A DNA stretch of 64,000 bases from Trichopria drosophilae (GCA_030407085.1 CM059582.1:202104001-202168000), one strand, 5' to 3'; positions 1 through 11,091 are shown, numbered from the stretch's first letter. Notes: generated from the letters alone by a model not told the origin. Translations and numbers: made by a program.

Positions 1-345
1 GCATATATTTTTCGTTACACGGTAAAGCTGAAATTTATTACTCGGGAATTTTTGGGATCGTTTGTCATAAATGTTGACTCTGATTTCAAACTTCAAAATG
101 GCGGATCAAAAATTGGAAACGTTAATGAATGTTTATAAAAATCGCTATTCGCGGGTTTTTGGAGTCGCTGAATACGAATTTGGTATCTGATTTCCAAGAT
201 TGAAAATGGAGGATACAATATGTTAGATGGAAAATCGAAATCATTAGTAAACTCTTACAAAAATAGTTACTCCTAAGTTTTTCGGGTTGCTGAATACGAA
301 TCTCGCACCATAATTTCAAAATTCAAAAACATTATAGAATTTTGA
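1..345. repeat. dispersed repeat, GCCATTTT/AATGGCGG family
   Basis: The stretch carries the phrases 'AAAATGGCGGATC', 'TTTCAAACTTC' and 'GCTGAATACGAAT' twice, about 120 bases apart. The same phrases, or their reverse complements, recur near 1960-2150, 13080-13200, 54540-54600, 59040-59810 and 60090-60780. It is therefore a dispersed family of unknown class. No open frame of credible length or composition runs through it. Confidence 0.55.
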
Positions 346-1015
346 TATTCCCTGTCTTCAGTTTATACGCCATTCGGGATTTCCGCATGCATATTCCCTT
401 ATGGAATGATATTTTTTGCTTTAAAAGACGATTTTAGCTCCCGTGGTGTGAAATAGTCAATTTTTTTATAATTGCGGGCGTCATATTGAATTTTGTTAAA
501 TGTATTTGATGTTTATTTAATATTATGTTATTTTTATATCTGATATTATAAGCGATTTTTGCGGATATCTGTGTTTAAAACAATTATAAACAATTGCAGA
601 TTCACAATACCATTGTTCTTCTAAAGTTTAAGTATATCTTTAACTGAAAAATAGTATTTTGCATTAAACACAAATGGACGTAAAAGGTCGACAGCAGTGG
701 CATCTGTAAAGTTCAGTATAAATTAAAAAAAATTTTTTTCATGTTTCATTCATTCTTACCAACAAATAAACATCTTAGTTACGACAAATATTCAATTATT
801 TACATTTCCAAATATCTTGCAAAAAAAGAAGCAAAGATTACAAAAAAATCAAATTTTAATTACTTGACAAATAAAACAGGTAAGGATTAATATAATAGAA
901 GATGCAGATAAAATAATTATTTTTCTGATACTAGCCAGAATTATTTTTAAAGTTGAGTAGTTTTTTAATGATGAATCTTTTTCTGCAAAAAGACAACAGT
1001 TATGTACAAAGCACG
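346..1015. other. AT-rich intergenic, nothing recognised
   Basis: The sequence is AT-rich with short homopolymer runs. I see no coding signal, RNA gene or clear repeat. Confidence 0.5.
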
Positions 1016-1017
1016 TA

Positions 1018-1277
1018 CAGTAGAGTCCTAGTATATTTGCGTCTCACTATATTTACGTTTCAGCATATTTACCCAGTTCCGTCTCGTTATATTTGTCTGT
1101 CGCCGCTATCTTTTTTCAACACTTTGCTGGGGCTTCAGGAAGGACCTGCTGTAACGTCAAGAACGTAACGCGATTGAGTAGAGTGGGAGAAGCGGCGCTC
1201 CCTTTCTTTTGACAAATATAAGGAGACGGGAGGGGAAGGCGATCAACAGAGCGGGCAAATATACCGGAACTCTAAAA
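1018..1277 (+). mobile_element. pogo/Tigger-like MITE, copy 1
   Basis: The left end reads CAGTAGAGTCC directly after a TA dinucleotide. The right end reads CCGGAACTCTA, a decayed reverse complement of the left. The interior carries 'CTCGTTATATTTG' and 'GACAAATATAAGGAGACGGG', also partly inverted. The same element occurs at 53059 and, complete, at 59821. TA target sites and CAGTAGARYCYC-type termini are typical of pogo/Tigger members of the Tc1/mariner superfamily. It has no transposase, so it is non-autonomous. Confidence 0.7.
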
Positions 1278-1955
1278 TATATCGAACCTAAATATGTATA
1301 ATGTTCTCAACTTTCTTAATTTCTTAGTAGAAATAGTGTTTATATAATTCTGAACATGTAATTTTTCTATTTTGTTATTTTGATATCTTCAGCACACATT
1401 GACAACCGACTACATTCGAAAAGATGTAAATTTATCACGTAATCATTATTTAATATAAAATCTATTAAATATGTAATTTGGGACAATCAAACATTTTATT
1501 AGCAATTTTCAATATTGGCAAATTATCCGATATGACCATATCTATAGAACTTTGCGATATAAATAGTTTGAATTTTATTTTTAAAGGCACGTGTTTAAAA
1601 TTAATTTTGTTGCCCTCTGTACCTATCAAATTTTTTACTCTCTTTTTTAAGCATAGTTGTGCTTAACAAGTAGCCAAACATTCTTTATATATGAAATTAC
1701 TTTACAGCTTTCTTAAGGTTTTAATATGAATTGTATGTTTAAGAGTTTTCAAGTAGAACTGAGTAGTTTTTGCATTAAATAAATTTCAAGAATATTGCAC
1801 AATAAACTAAATATAACTTAAATAATCATGTAGGTACATACTTATATTCTTAGAACTTTAACTGCTATTATGTATATAATATGAGCAGTTTTAGGGATAA
1901 AATTATTTGGGACTATTTGGTTTAACAGATTTAATTGATTTTGGAGACTTTTTTT
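1278..1955. other. AT-rich intergenic, nothing recognised
   Basis: No gene, RNA or structured repeat is visible. The short open frames have AT-rich, low-complexity composition and no splice context. Confidence 0.5.
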
Positions 1956-2215
1956 GAAGTTATGATTCGGATTCGGATTCGGATTCAGCGACCTTAAAAA
2001 CGTATATTATATACAGTCAAATACCAAGTCGACGAAAAAAACCTTTTAGTTGATTTTTGAGTTTTTTTCTGAGATTATGGGTAAACCCTGACGCGATGGG
2101 GTTAAACCGACTTCGGATTCGTATTCAGCAACCTCTGGAACATACAGAGTCATAAAAAACTTATAAGAATTTCCTCTGGCCTGTGTATGTTAAACAATTA
2201 CCATTTTGAAAATGG
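1956..2215. repeat. GATTCG hexamer run in dispersed-repeat relic
   Basis: About four copies of GATTCG lie at 1963-1989 and run into 'CAGCGACC'. A second relic, 'TTCGGATTCGTATTCAGCAACC', follows at about 2109. This is the same dispersed family as at position 1, with a local hexamer expansion. Confidence 0.5.
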
Positions 2216-2690
2216 TATTACATATCACGTCTTGACCCCGAGTACCTAAAGACTGACGGTCAGACTTTACACAGGGTACGACCAATGGGATTGAAATAGG
2301 ACGTCGCATCTCCAAACTTTCTTAAGGAGGGAATCACACGATTGTTCCGTAGGGACTATCCTTGCTATAGGATGTACGTCGCACCATGACTGTGCCTCGC
2401 GCATCTAGCTGTCACGACGTGTTATCGAAAGTTTGTTAGGTTGTGGTCACGGCCAGCAAGTTTCGAATATGAATATACTTACTCATACATGGATAATTAT
2501 ACTGATGGACTTGGCACTCTTGAATAAGGTCTCGAGTTGGGGACTAATTTATTATACATGCTTTGGGGTGGATTCGGGACGACTCCATTGTCTATGTCGG
2601 GTTCTGTAAATCATATTTGTCAGTAGTGTTCGTCTTCGGCACGTGCGCAGCCTAAAGTAGGTGCATTGTTACCTTATGGAATATTAGAGA
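2216..2690. other. moderately GC-rich single-copy stretch
   Basis: This stretch is less AT-rich than its surroundings and contains several CpGs. It has no long frame and nothing I recognise. It could be a decayed element or conserved non-coding DNA. Confidence 0.3.
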
Positions 2691-2879
2691 ATTTGACAAA
2701 ATTCGAGTACAATATGCATAAAAAATAAATTTCCACATTATGACGAATCATCCAATAAGATTATAGATTTAGTTGGATAATGTTGCTTGGTCGAAGTCCA
2801 AAGATTATTTCATCCTCATGATAGCTTCAGTTTTAAGCACTTTACTACTTCCTGGTAAATTTGTAGTACTTCTAAATTT

Positions 2880-3080
2880 ATAGTTCTTCATTATTAGTAT
2901 GAACAATGCATCATGGATCAGGAACTGACCTGATAGCACTAACATATGCTATCTAACATGCCCTTAATTAATCCCTGATCAAGACTGAATAACATATCTA
3001 CATGATGACGGATCATGACCTGATTAATATTAAATCAGTTACAGTTTCATCAGATGTTCCTAATTATTATTTGATTATTA
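2880..3080. repeat. CTGATCAG-type degenerate array, part 1
   Basis: Short variants of CCTGATCA/TGATCAGG lie every 10-40 bases, for example 'CATGGATCAGG', 'CCTGATCAAG', 'GGATCATGACCTGATT'. The core is a near-palindrome. The same motif fills 4370-5220 and recurs near 6360 and 6710-6780. Confidence 0.6.
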
Positions 3081-3459
3081 AACTGGGTAACGAAATCGGG
3101 CATTAGATGAAATCTTTTAGGGCTTCTTGTACGCTGAATTTTACCAGCACCAGTACATCCAAGGCGAAGCAATAGAAATTGAAACGTCCATTACCCTTGG
3201 ATCAAAATTTCCTTACCTCGCCATAAGCGAGATAACTTTATCCTAAAATACGATTCTTTGGATCTTATAAATTCATTTAACTTCTACTTGTTCATTTTTG
3301 GGTCATTTCCCATGCCGTAAGCTCGTAAAATCGAGAATTGTCAATATAAATCTCCGCGAGTACAATCGGGACATTTGCGTTCATTTCTGGTTTAATTAGC
3401 CAACAATGCCTTTTCTAACTCAGCCATTAAATCTTTAAATCAGAGAGCGTTTCGAACAA

Positions 3460-4035
3460 TGCGCTACCATAAATTCGCTGAAATGATTTCCGATGTCGAT
3501 ATCCTCTTAAATTTACTGGCCCTGGAATTCGGCATGTAATGAATGAAATACGGCATTACCGGTGCCGTTTTATGAATTGCCTTTCTGCTCGGCGGGTCCA
3601 AAAACCGAATGACATCCTTCGTTACGGCAATTTTCAGCCCGACGTGTAATTGAAACAGATTTATCGTTCGGGGCGACGTCTCCCGCGGTAAGTAATCGTC
3701 AGTGGGATGCCGTGTCCTTTTTATTCGATGAGGTAGCGTTTCCGTGAAAGCTCGATGGTTAAATAAAAGGATATTTCGAGGCAGCGGAGCTTTCAAAGGC
3801 CGAGGAGTTGACGTTATTAGCGAAAGCTCCTGCTTCCTCCTCGAAAACTTGCCGATCCTCGCCGGAAGCCCCGGCTGTGTTGCAATTCAACGACGAGGCT
3901 TTAATCCTCGCTGCCTGATTATAATCTCGTCAGCGAGTCATGCCGTTATTCCTCTCTACCTGCCGCGCTTCGACCATATCTGCATCTGGCACAGTACGGT
4001 CACGTGCGCCACGGGGATTGGAAGGATCAATTCGA
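3460..4035. other. GC-richer island, no gene identified
   Basis: This stretch is clearly richer in GC and CpG than its flanks. It is open in several frames on both strands, as expected from local base composition. None of the translations looks like a known family, and no convincing donor-acceptor arrangement brackets them. It may be an exon of an unrecognised gene or a conserved regulatory block. Confidence 0.3.
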
Positions 4036-4369
4036 AAACTATTTATCGCACGTTTTGAAATTAATGAATTCACCAAATATTCACGAAAGCTTACTACAGC
4101 TAACATTCTAGCAAAAAGTGTAGGAAACCCCAACACCAATGACACGGTTTTAGCAACCCCTTATTTAAAACCTACCTTTTTGTATTCGCAAAATGCCAGC
4201 GCTATCCCAAATTACTAAATAATTGGCCCTAAGAGCATTATTTAACGAGCGTTCTGCATGTCTTTTATGTCGCTCAAACAAAATTTCAATCTTTTGATAA
4301 AATGCAGCACCATTGCGATTCTCATAAAGAAGTCAGCAACGAGCAAGAGTATATATTAAGAAGCCTGAA

Positions 4370-5220
4370 TACCGATCAAATCAAACCGCCTGATTGTATA
4401 TCGGAGTCTGATGAGTATGAATGTAACGTTTGATCTTACCAGGTCCAGTCTCAGTTCCCTCATAGTAGCCCTACTGCTGATCAGTAACCTAATTTAAGCT
4501 AACCTGAAAGTATATCTGTCTTTTATCAGGATTACGGATTTTACCTGACACTGATCAGGTTTCCTTACCTGGCAGTGATGAGGCATGCGCGGTCAGAAGT
4601 CGTGAATATTACCGATCCTGATCTGATCAAAATTCAAGGTATACCTGAAACAGGCTGGATCAAGGTTTGATGTCAGTCCCCGCGGAGACCGCGGAAGAAA
4701 CAAATGTTACATTTTTGATCTGGTCCTGATTATATTCAGTCAACCTGATGAGAGTTTGGTATACATCAGGCGTCCCTGAATCAAGTTCCTGATCAATAGG
4801 GATTAACATCACAGGGACTGTGATCAGGCTCTAGTCAGATTATATATTCCATTAATCATCAGGCAGTGACAGTTTATACAACCTGATCACGACCTGGCCA
4901 ATGCCATACAACAAATTTCTGCTCGTGATATTATCACATTAAGTACCAGGATAACTTTCTCGAGTAAAGATTTTCATACAGCAATGTCGAGGCCCTGATC
5001 ATGCCAAAATCAGAGCCTGATGAGTAATGTAACGTTTGATCCGACTCCCTGTTATTAATCCATAGTTATTAGCAACCTGATTCAGGCCAGCCTTAATGTA
5101 CATTAATGCCTATTCACGATTGCAATGTTCAACATACTCAGAGTACGATCAGCTTCGCTGAAATCCACTATAAGGTATGCCCTATTACTGCCAGATTAGT
5201 TCCCGATCAATATTCCGTGA
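4370..5220. repeat. CTGATCAG-type degenerate array, part 2
   Basis: More than fifteen variants of CCTGATCA, TGATCAGG or CTGATGAG occur in 850 bases, in both orientations. One phrase containing 'TGATGAGTA' and 'TGTAACGTTTGATC' occurs at about 4405 and again at about 5015, which gives a higher-order direct repeat of roughly 605 bases. There is no coding potential. The motif is self-complementary, so single strands could fold into many small hairpins. Confidence 0.65.
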
Positions 5221-5479
5221 ACCTAAAAAAAATGTTAACACCGTCACTACCAATTACATACATATAAAAGCAGCAGTTTAATTCCTCAGGCTCTGAATTA
5301 GAGGATTTTAATTTCCTCAGACTCTGAATGGCAGCCTCCATCTTATTCGTCCTGGTGGATGTCGAAAGTGCGCAGGTGGTGTTTTTGCGAGTAAAGAGGA
5401 GCAAAAAGTCGGAAGAAAATACTCAGTTTCACGCCCTCGATTAATACCGACTCTTTTATTTCGATTTTCAAAAGCAGCG

Positions 5480-5740
5480 AAAATGAAAATAACTACAGAG
5501 AGCGCGATCGACGTTGGCCGTGTTTCATATCGGAACCGAGCGAAAAAGCGGGCGGCAATGGGAGGGGAAGGACGAGCCGTGGAAAAGGCAGAAACCCATC
5601 CATTTCGGATAATGACACTACTCCCAAGCGGGATCGTGGGATTAAGTAATTTTTCTCAACTACGAAGAAATAGAATTTACCGGATGAAGCTTTTCCTGCG
5701 ACCGGGGAAACGGAGAGACCTTTCGAATGCAACCTAACGA
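5480..5740. other. GC-richer island, no gene identified
   Basis: A CpG-containing block is open on both strands for about 80 codons. Neither translation resembles a known protein. No polypyrimidine-AG entry or strong donor clearly defines an exon. Confidence 0.25.
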
Positions 5741-7370
5741 TCGATTAAGTATGACCTATTTTTACCGGAATTCCATATCGAAGAGAATTTAACGGAGTCT
5801 TGAAAATGCTAAAGAAACAACTGTTTGCATGATGTGCCCGAGCGATAAAAATGTTTCCATATGAAGCAGCTGATTTAGCAAGACAGCAGAAATTCCCACA
5901 GCCTGTGTGATGATCTGGGTATGACAGATAGCGAGCATTTCCAACATTAAAGGGCGCGAGTAGTACCAATCTTTTATTTCAACCTCCTACGTGGGCAGTA
6001 ACATAGAGGCCTTCTTTCCGATGCTGCGGAGGGAATGGGATTACAATTCTATTTTATACTGATCGAGTACGTGCAACCAACATTTTGAACAGTCAATTCC
6101 CCATCCAAATCGTAAAAAAAAAGCTGTAACATCTCAGCAAATTTCAGCAACTTGCAAGTCGTTGCTGGAAAAAAGTTTTTTAATTATTTATTGATAACGT
6201 AAAGAAATATGCAAATATTATATACAGAAAGGTATTATAGGTAATTCTAGTATACCTTTTAAGTATTGAAAGTGCAAAACTATTCCTTGTTTAGCAAATT
6301 TTTGAAATTTGGGTAAACTGGGCAGGAATCTTTTTGGGCTACTTAGTAATAATCAGCGTCTGATCAAACAGTGATCAAGCAATCTTCGAGTAGAAATTTA
6401 CTAATGCAAAAAGTTCATGACACATTAAAATTTAGTAAGGCAAACTTTATTAGGCGTTGAACTGTCGGATAATTAACTGGTATTGTCTAATCATGACGTC
6501 AGTTGTAGCTCATAACAATTGAATTTTTGTTCTTCTAAGTTGGGAATGTGAGGATAATTAATATTTCATGCAATAAATTACAACAGGTTTTTTAAAGCAA
6601 ATAAAAAATAATGTTTAATACTTAATAAATACAAAACTCTCAAAGTGAGTAATTCAAGAACTTGTTTTCAAGAAATTTGATTTGCAATTGAAAAAAAAAA
6701 TAACCGCGGCCTGGTCAGATCTGAGAAGTATTCCTGATCAAACCTAAATGGATATTCAGGGAAGCTGATTAGAGTGAAAAGCAGAGTTCGAAACTCTGTT
6801 CATTGTCTTACTATATTTTTGATCGGGTTTTAATATCATTCCAAATTTAAATATGTTATTTATTTAATATATTACCACTTTTTATATTACTAAATTTAAT
6901 ATATTACCACTATTCATTATTTTTTATGAGTCAACCTCTTTTAGTAATATCTATTTAATAATGGGTCTTTTTTATTATTATTTATTATTAATTAATTGAT
7001 TATTGCCTTTTTTCACATTAAAAAGTTGGATTTTAAAAATCCAGCGGAAGTGGCAACGTGCCAAAGAAATATGATAATTTTCACGCTCGATTTGAATTCT
7101 CACGCTTCAACTTTTACGTTTCCCATTTCTAGCATAGTTTCTATTTATTGACTTCACTTTAGAACACTGTTTCTTCCCTATTCACAGAAAAGAGGATTGC
7201 GATCCTAGAGATATGTAGAAAAGTATTTGTTAAAAATGATCTTGAAACGTCTTTTAATTTTAAAATTCATTAATAATACATAAACCAAAAAAGATATATT
7301 GCAACGACAAAATTTCCAGTATTTTTATAAGTCATTCAGTAATTCAGAACTTTTTAAAGAATTCTAGATA
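5741..7370. other. intergenic, scattered CTGATCA relics only
   Basis: This AT-rich spacer contains a few CTGATCA-type relics (about 6355-6385 and 6705-6780) and a run of TTTATTATTA-like low complexity near 6960-7000. No gene is seen. Confidence 0.5.
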
Positions 7371-7810
7371 AATATGTTTATATTAAAATTTATTTTCTGT
7401 AAAATTCTACCAAAATTCTGTAAAAATTTACCGAAATCAAAAACGTTTCATCGCAATACACAATTTCAAGATATTCTGGAAATATCAAGATTTTACGTCG
7501 CCAGTAAAAGTAATTTCAGTTTTCAGAATATTACTGTATACAATCTGCGAAGAACATGATTTACAGTTGCTTTAGAAATTAATATTCGTTTTAAATTAAT
7601 ATTGAAACACATGCCCTGAGAAAGATTTGTAATTGTATCAGTTGTTTTTTCAATTTAACATCACGAAGGGAGTTCAGAAAAGAATCACCGATCGTCTTTT
7701 CTATCGAGGTTAGAATCTTTTAACATTTTACGGATTTGAAAGGAGCAAAAGTTTCACAGACGTGTCTCATCTCGTGCAGTTTCAATAAAAGCTTTTTAAA
7801 AAACGATAAA

Positions 7811-7958
7811 ATGCCGCAAGTTCAAGCAGAAATGAACACAGCAACGGCAGAAGATGATCGTTTACAGAAATATACAAAAAACCACCACAAAAAATTTGGA
7901 AAGAAGAAAAATAGGCAACCCAACATCGAAAAATTATCTGTTGATGCGACCACGACAG
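7811..7958 (+). CDS. copy A exon 1 (module I, first coding exon?)
   Basis: It starts at an ATG with AAA before it and ends at the donor GTAAGA, leaving one base of a split codon. The encoded part ends in 'QPNIEKLSVDATTT', like the ends of exons 4 and 7. It is rich in Lys ('KKFGKKKNRQ'). If an acceptor exists upstream (for example CTCGTGCAG at about 7768), the exon would be longer and internal. Confidence 0.65.
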
Positions 7959-10900
7959 GTAAGACTGTACAAGTTTTCGAAATTTCCGCTAATTTTCAGA
8001 AACGAAACCAAATTAATATTTAGCAAACTACAATAATTCTTGGTCTAATATCAAAATCAAAGAAAATATCAATTGTATTCAATTCAAAAGAATTGAATTG
8101 ATTTCTTTACATTCTAATCATTTTTAAATTAGCTTTTCATTTTAACATTAACGCCATCGATTTTCAGTGGATGCCTTGAAAAAAGGATCGTTAGATATTC
8201 CAGCATCCAAATCTGTCAAAAAAACAAATGAATCAACGGCCATTCGAAGATCAGCAAGACTAAGCTTAGCTGCTGGAAAACAAGATACTGAAAGTACCCC
8301 CAGATCCAGTTCCACTGAAAAGTTCACTAATGCATCAACAGATCCGTAAATATTTATAAAAACTAATTTTTTTTCAAAACAGAATATGGAAATTGTATTT
8401 TTTGTGACTTTTTACAAACAAATGTTTTGTTTCAGAATGGCTAGTGACGTTAACAGTACGAAAAGCTCATGTTGTTCACCATTATTTCGTGAGCAACACT
8501 TACTCAAATCAACAGCAGTGAATCTGGATTCAATTTTGGAAGATGACGTAAATTTTGATGAATTCTCTGAAACAAACTCAATTCAAGATTTAAAAAACAA
8601 GGGGCATGGAAATTTAGAAATCCCGGTCCAAGATGCAAGTATTTCTACGACCGATGGTGATCTGGTTGAAACCGATTCGCAGAACGTATCAAACGTAAAG
8701 TAAGAATTACAGGATCCTTTTTCGATGAAATAATTTAAATTTTACTTTAAATATTTATTTTATCTGCATATTAAGAGTTCAACGGAAGTAACGATTCCGT
8801 ATATATTTTTCTCTTACGCAGAAATTGTCTTTTACCTTTGTGGAACATATGATATTACGAGTTCAACAGGTTTAATTTAAAAATATATTGATGTTCAATT
8901 TCGATTATTTGAACTGAATTGAAAAGGGAAAAATTGAATTTTTTACTTTGTTTGATAAAATCGTTAGTCAACATTGTATACTCAAAATATGAAGTTCATA
9001 ATTAGAATTCTTTTGAGATATTTTTTCAACATCTGTAGTGAAAAATATGTTTGTAGAATCATTTTCTACCTATTACAATAATTGTTTATATTTTTATATC
9101 AATATCGATAAATTCTTGTTCGGCTATTTTCTTCAACAATTTATTCAAATTGTTTATGAAAGTTAAAAATTAAAAATTTTAAAAATATAATTTTCAGATC
9201 ATATGATCATGAATTGGATTTAGTCGAAAAACGTCAAAAATCTCCATCCGATAAAATATCGCGAGTTGTTCAAACAGATCTTACAACACCAATAAGAGAA
9301 TCTATGTTAGATTATATAAAAAACGACCCGAAAAAGATTGTAAAAAAGAGTAACAAGCAGCCCAATTTCGAGCAAATAGCTGTTGATGCGAATACGACTG
9401 GTAAGTCTGCATAAGTATTTCGTGAGAATGGTTTTTAAACAAAACCAAATTAATATTGCCAAATCTGAAACAATTTTTTAATTGACCTCAAGATGCATAC
9501 AAATTTTAATTGTAAAATATTAAAACTTGACTTTACTGGAAACATTGTATTCACCGTTATCGGATATTGAAGCATCCAAATCTATCATAAGAACAAAAGA
9601 ATCAACGGGCACTCGAAGGTCAGCAAGGCTAAGTTCAGCTGCATTAAAACAAGATACAATGAGATCCTTCAGATCCCGCTCAACTGAAAAGCTTAATGCT
9701 GCATCAACAGACACGTAAATTTTGTATTATTACTCATAATGATTTGTTTAATTTTTCACTTAAAAAAGCAAAAGAATATGGTAATTGTTTTAACTTTTTA
9801 CAAACGAATGTTTTATTTCAGTCTGGATGATGACGTTAACAGTACGAGCAGTTCATGTTGGTTATCAACATTTCGGGAAGGATGCTTACTGGATTCGCTA
9901 ACTGCGAATATGGATTACAAAAATGTTGATATTCGTTCAGAAACAAACTCAATTTATTCCATTCAAGATTTGAAAAACAATGTACACGAAAATCTAGAGA
10001 TCCTGGACCAAGATGCTACTATTTCTACGACAGATGGTGATCTGGTTGATACCGATACGCAGAGCGTATCAAACATTAAGTGAGAATTAATTTTTTTGGA
10101 TTGAATATATCTGGAATTTCGTTTATTTTAACAGAATCGCAATGGGATAAAATGAATTTATTGTTTTTTTGTTGTTAAATCGGCAGTCACCATTCTTATG
10201 CAATGTAAACGGAAAATATATGATTAATAATTTGGGTACGTTTTAGTGAAAAATCATTTTCTAACATCTTGTATTTATTAAAATAAATGTTTATATTTTA
10301 ATATCAGTAAGTGGCTATGCTTCAAGCGTAATTTATAATTTTTTTTTAAAGTAAATTTTAAAACGTCACTGAACAGAAAACCTAAAATGCAAATGATATC
10401 AATTAAATAAGTTATTCATAGATTTTTCAGTACCTTGCTGAAAACCTTCATTCGTTGTTAAGTATTTTTTGGTCTAAACATCGATAAATTACTGTTCAGT
10501 TATTTTCGTCAACAATTTATTCAACCTGTTTATGAAAATTCAGCATTCTAAACATCAATAATGTAATTTTCAGATTATATAATCATGAATTGGATCTACC
10601 CGAAAAAAGTCAAAGATCTGGATTTTCAGAATCGCCACAATTTGAACAAAAAAATTTGACGCCGTCATCTGATAGAATGCCACAAGTTACTCAAACAGAA
10701 ATAAACACAGCTACGGCAGAAAACATAATGAACCACAGGACAAAATTTGAAAAAAAGAAGACGCAGCAACCCAACATTGAACAATTAAGTTTAGGTGTAA
10801 CAATTCAAAAAGGGAGCTCAACTGAAAGACTTGCTACATTAATCTCGTAAATCTTTATTAAATCTTATAACGATTTTTATAATTCTTCATTTCTAAAAAT

Positions 10901-11091
10901 GAAATAGAATATGGTGATTGTATATTTTGATTTTTCACAGACAAATATTTTATTTCAGACCTGCTTTCGAAAACATAACTTTAGCAGTAGCTAAGTTACC
11001 ACGTCCCATACAAGCAACTATTGAGGATAAGTTCGGCGACATAGTTGCAGAGGCTATATACGATATGCTTCAATTGCTTTATGAATTGTGA
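7811..11091 (+). CDS. modular RRSARLS gene, copy A (8 exons)
   Basis: The protein family is not recognised. Joining exons 7811-7958, 8168-8345, 8436-8699, 9198-9400, 9537-9714, 9822-10079, 10574-10846 and 10959-11091 gives 1635 nt, an unbroken frame of 544 codons plus TGA. Predicted parts are: residues 1-49 basic (module I), 50-108 with RRSARLS at 76-82 (II), 109-196 acidic and Ser/Thr-rich (III), 197-264 I', 265-323 II' with RRSARLS at 291-297, 324-409 III', 410-500 fused I/II, and 501-544 a hydrophobic, probably helical C-terminus. There is no signal peptide or membrane segment. RRSARLS matches the core of nucleosome-binding motifs, so a chromatin role is inferred. The start is uncertain: the ATG lies where other module I exons have an internal DKMPQ, and the frame stays open upstream. 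Oddity: the exon 5 acceptor is AC, not AG, so this copy may be mis-spliced or decaying. Copy B lies 8.2 kb downstream. Confidence 0.75.
8168..8345 (+). CDS. copy A exon 2 (module II, RRSARLS)
   Basis: Acceptor ATTTTCAG, donor GTAAAT, 178 nt, phase 1 in and phase 2 out. It encodes 'DIPASKSVKKTNEST' and then 'IRRSARLSLAAGKQD', followed by a Ser-rich tail. It is identical in length to copy B exon 2 and differs at about five of 59 residues. Confidence 0.8.
8436..8699 (+). CDS. copy A exon 3 (module III, acidic)
   Basis: Acceptor TTTCAG, donor GTAAGA, 264 nt, phase 2 in and out. The product is acidic and Ser/Thr-rich: 'SDVNSTKSSCCSPLFREQ', 'EDDVNFDEFSETNSIQD', 'STTDGDLVETDSQN'. It has the same length as copy B exon 3. 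Confidence 0.8.
9198..9400 (+). CDS. copy A exon 4 (module I')
   Basis: Acceptor ATTTTCAG, donor GTAAGT, 203 nt, phase 2 in and phase 1 out. It opens with 'YDHELDLVEKRQ' and ends with 'QPNFEQIAVDANTTG'. Compared with copy B exon 4 it lacks 45 nt (15 codons) after 'EKRQKS', an in-frame deletion that keeps both splice phases. Confidence 0.8.
9537..9714 (+). CDS. copy A exon 5 (module II'), acceptor lost
   Basis: By alignment to copy B the exon begins at 9537, ends at donor GTAAAT, and is again 178 nt. It encodes 'RRSARLSSAALKQD'. The bases before it are TTTAC, where copy B has TTTTAG, so the acceptor dinucleotide is AC. Extending upstream hits TAA at 9521 in this frame. A downstream AG (ATTGAAG, about 9572) happens to restore the same phase and would give an exon shortened by about twelve codons. 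Skipping the exon would shift the frame. Confidence 0.55.
9822..10079 (+). CDS. copy A exon 6 (module III')
   Basis: Acceptor TATTTCAG, donor GTGAGA, 258 nt, phase 2 in and out. It encodes 'LDDDVNSTSSSCWLSTF' and 'ISTTDGDLVDTDTQS'. It is clearly homologous to exon 3 of the same gene, and closer still to exon 6 of copy B. Confidence 0.8.
10574..10846 (+). CDS. copy A exon 7 (fused modules I and II)
   Basis: Acceptor ATTTTCAG, donor GTAAAT, 273 nt, phase 2 in and out. The first part is a module I ('NHELDLPEKSQRS ... KKKTQQPNIEQL'). The last part, 'KGSSTERLATLIS', matches the tail of module II ('RSSSTEKFTNASTD') and uses the module II donor. The RRSARLS segment and the I/II intron are missing, as if a deletion joined the two exons. 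Confidence 0.75.
10959..11091 (+). CDS. copy A exon 8 (C-terminal, BESS-like?)
   Basis: Acceptor TATTTCAG; 133 nt to TGA at 11089-11091. It encodes 'PAFENITLAVAKLPRP' and then 'IQATIEDKFGDIVAEA', ending 'LLYEL'. It is the most conserved exon between copies, with about two differences in 43 residues. The F-x(8)-LP-x(2)-Q pattern followed by amphipathic helices is reminiscent of BESS protein-interaction domains of insect chromatin proteins. The resemblance is weak and judged by eye. Confidence 0.7.

Noticed and set aside
7374..7559. Upstream frame with 'LPKSKTFHRNTQF', shared with 15557-15775 ('LPKAKTFHRNTQY')
   Set aside because: Similarity extends into non-coding flank at the same level, the frames diverge on both sides, and no donor joins them to exon 1. 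They are part of the duplicated upstream DNA, though a 5' exon cannot be fully excluded.
9520..9714. Minus-strand frame across copy A exon 5, and the longer one at 17624-17968
   Set aside because: Shadows of the + strand exon; the + strand has matching splice sites, phase and paralogues.
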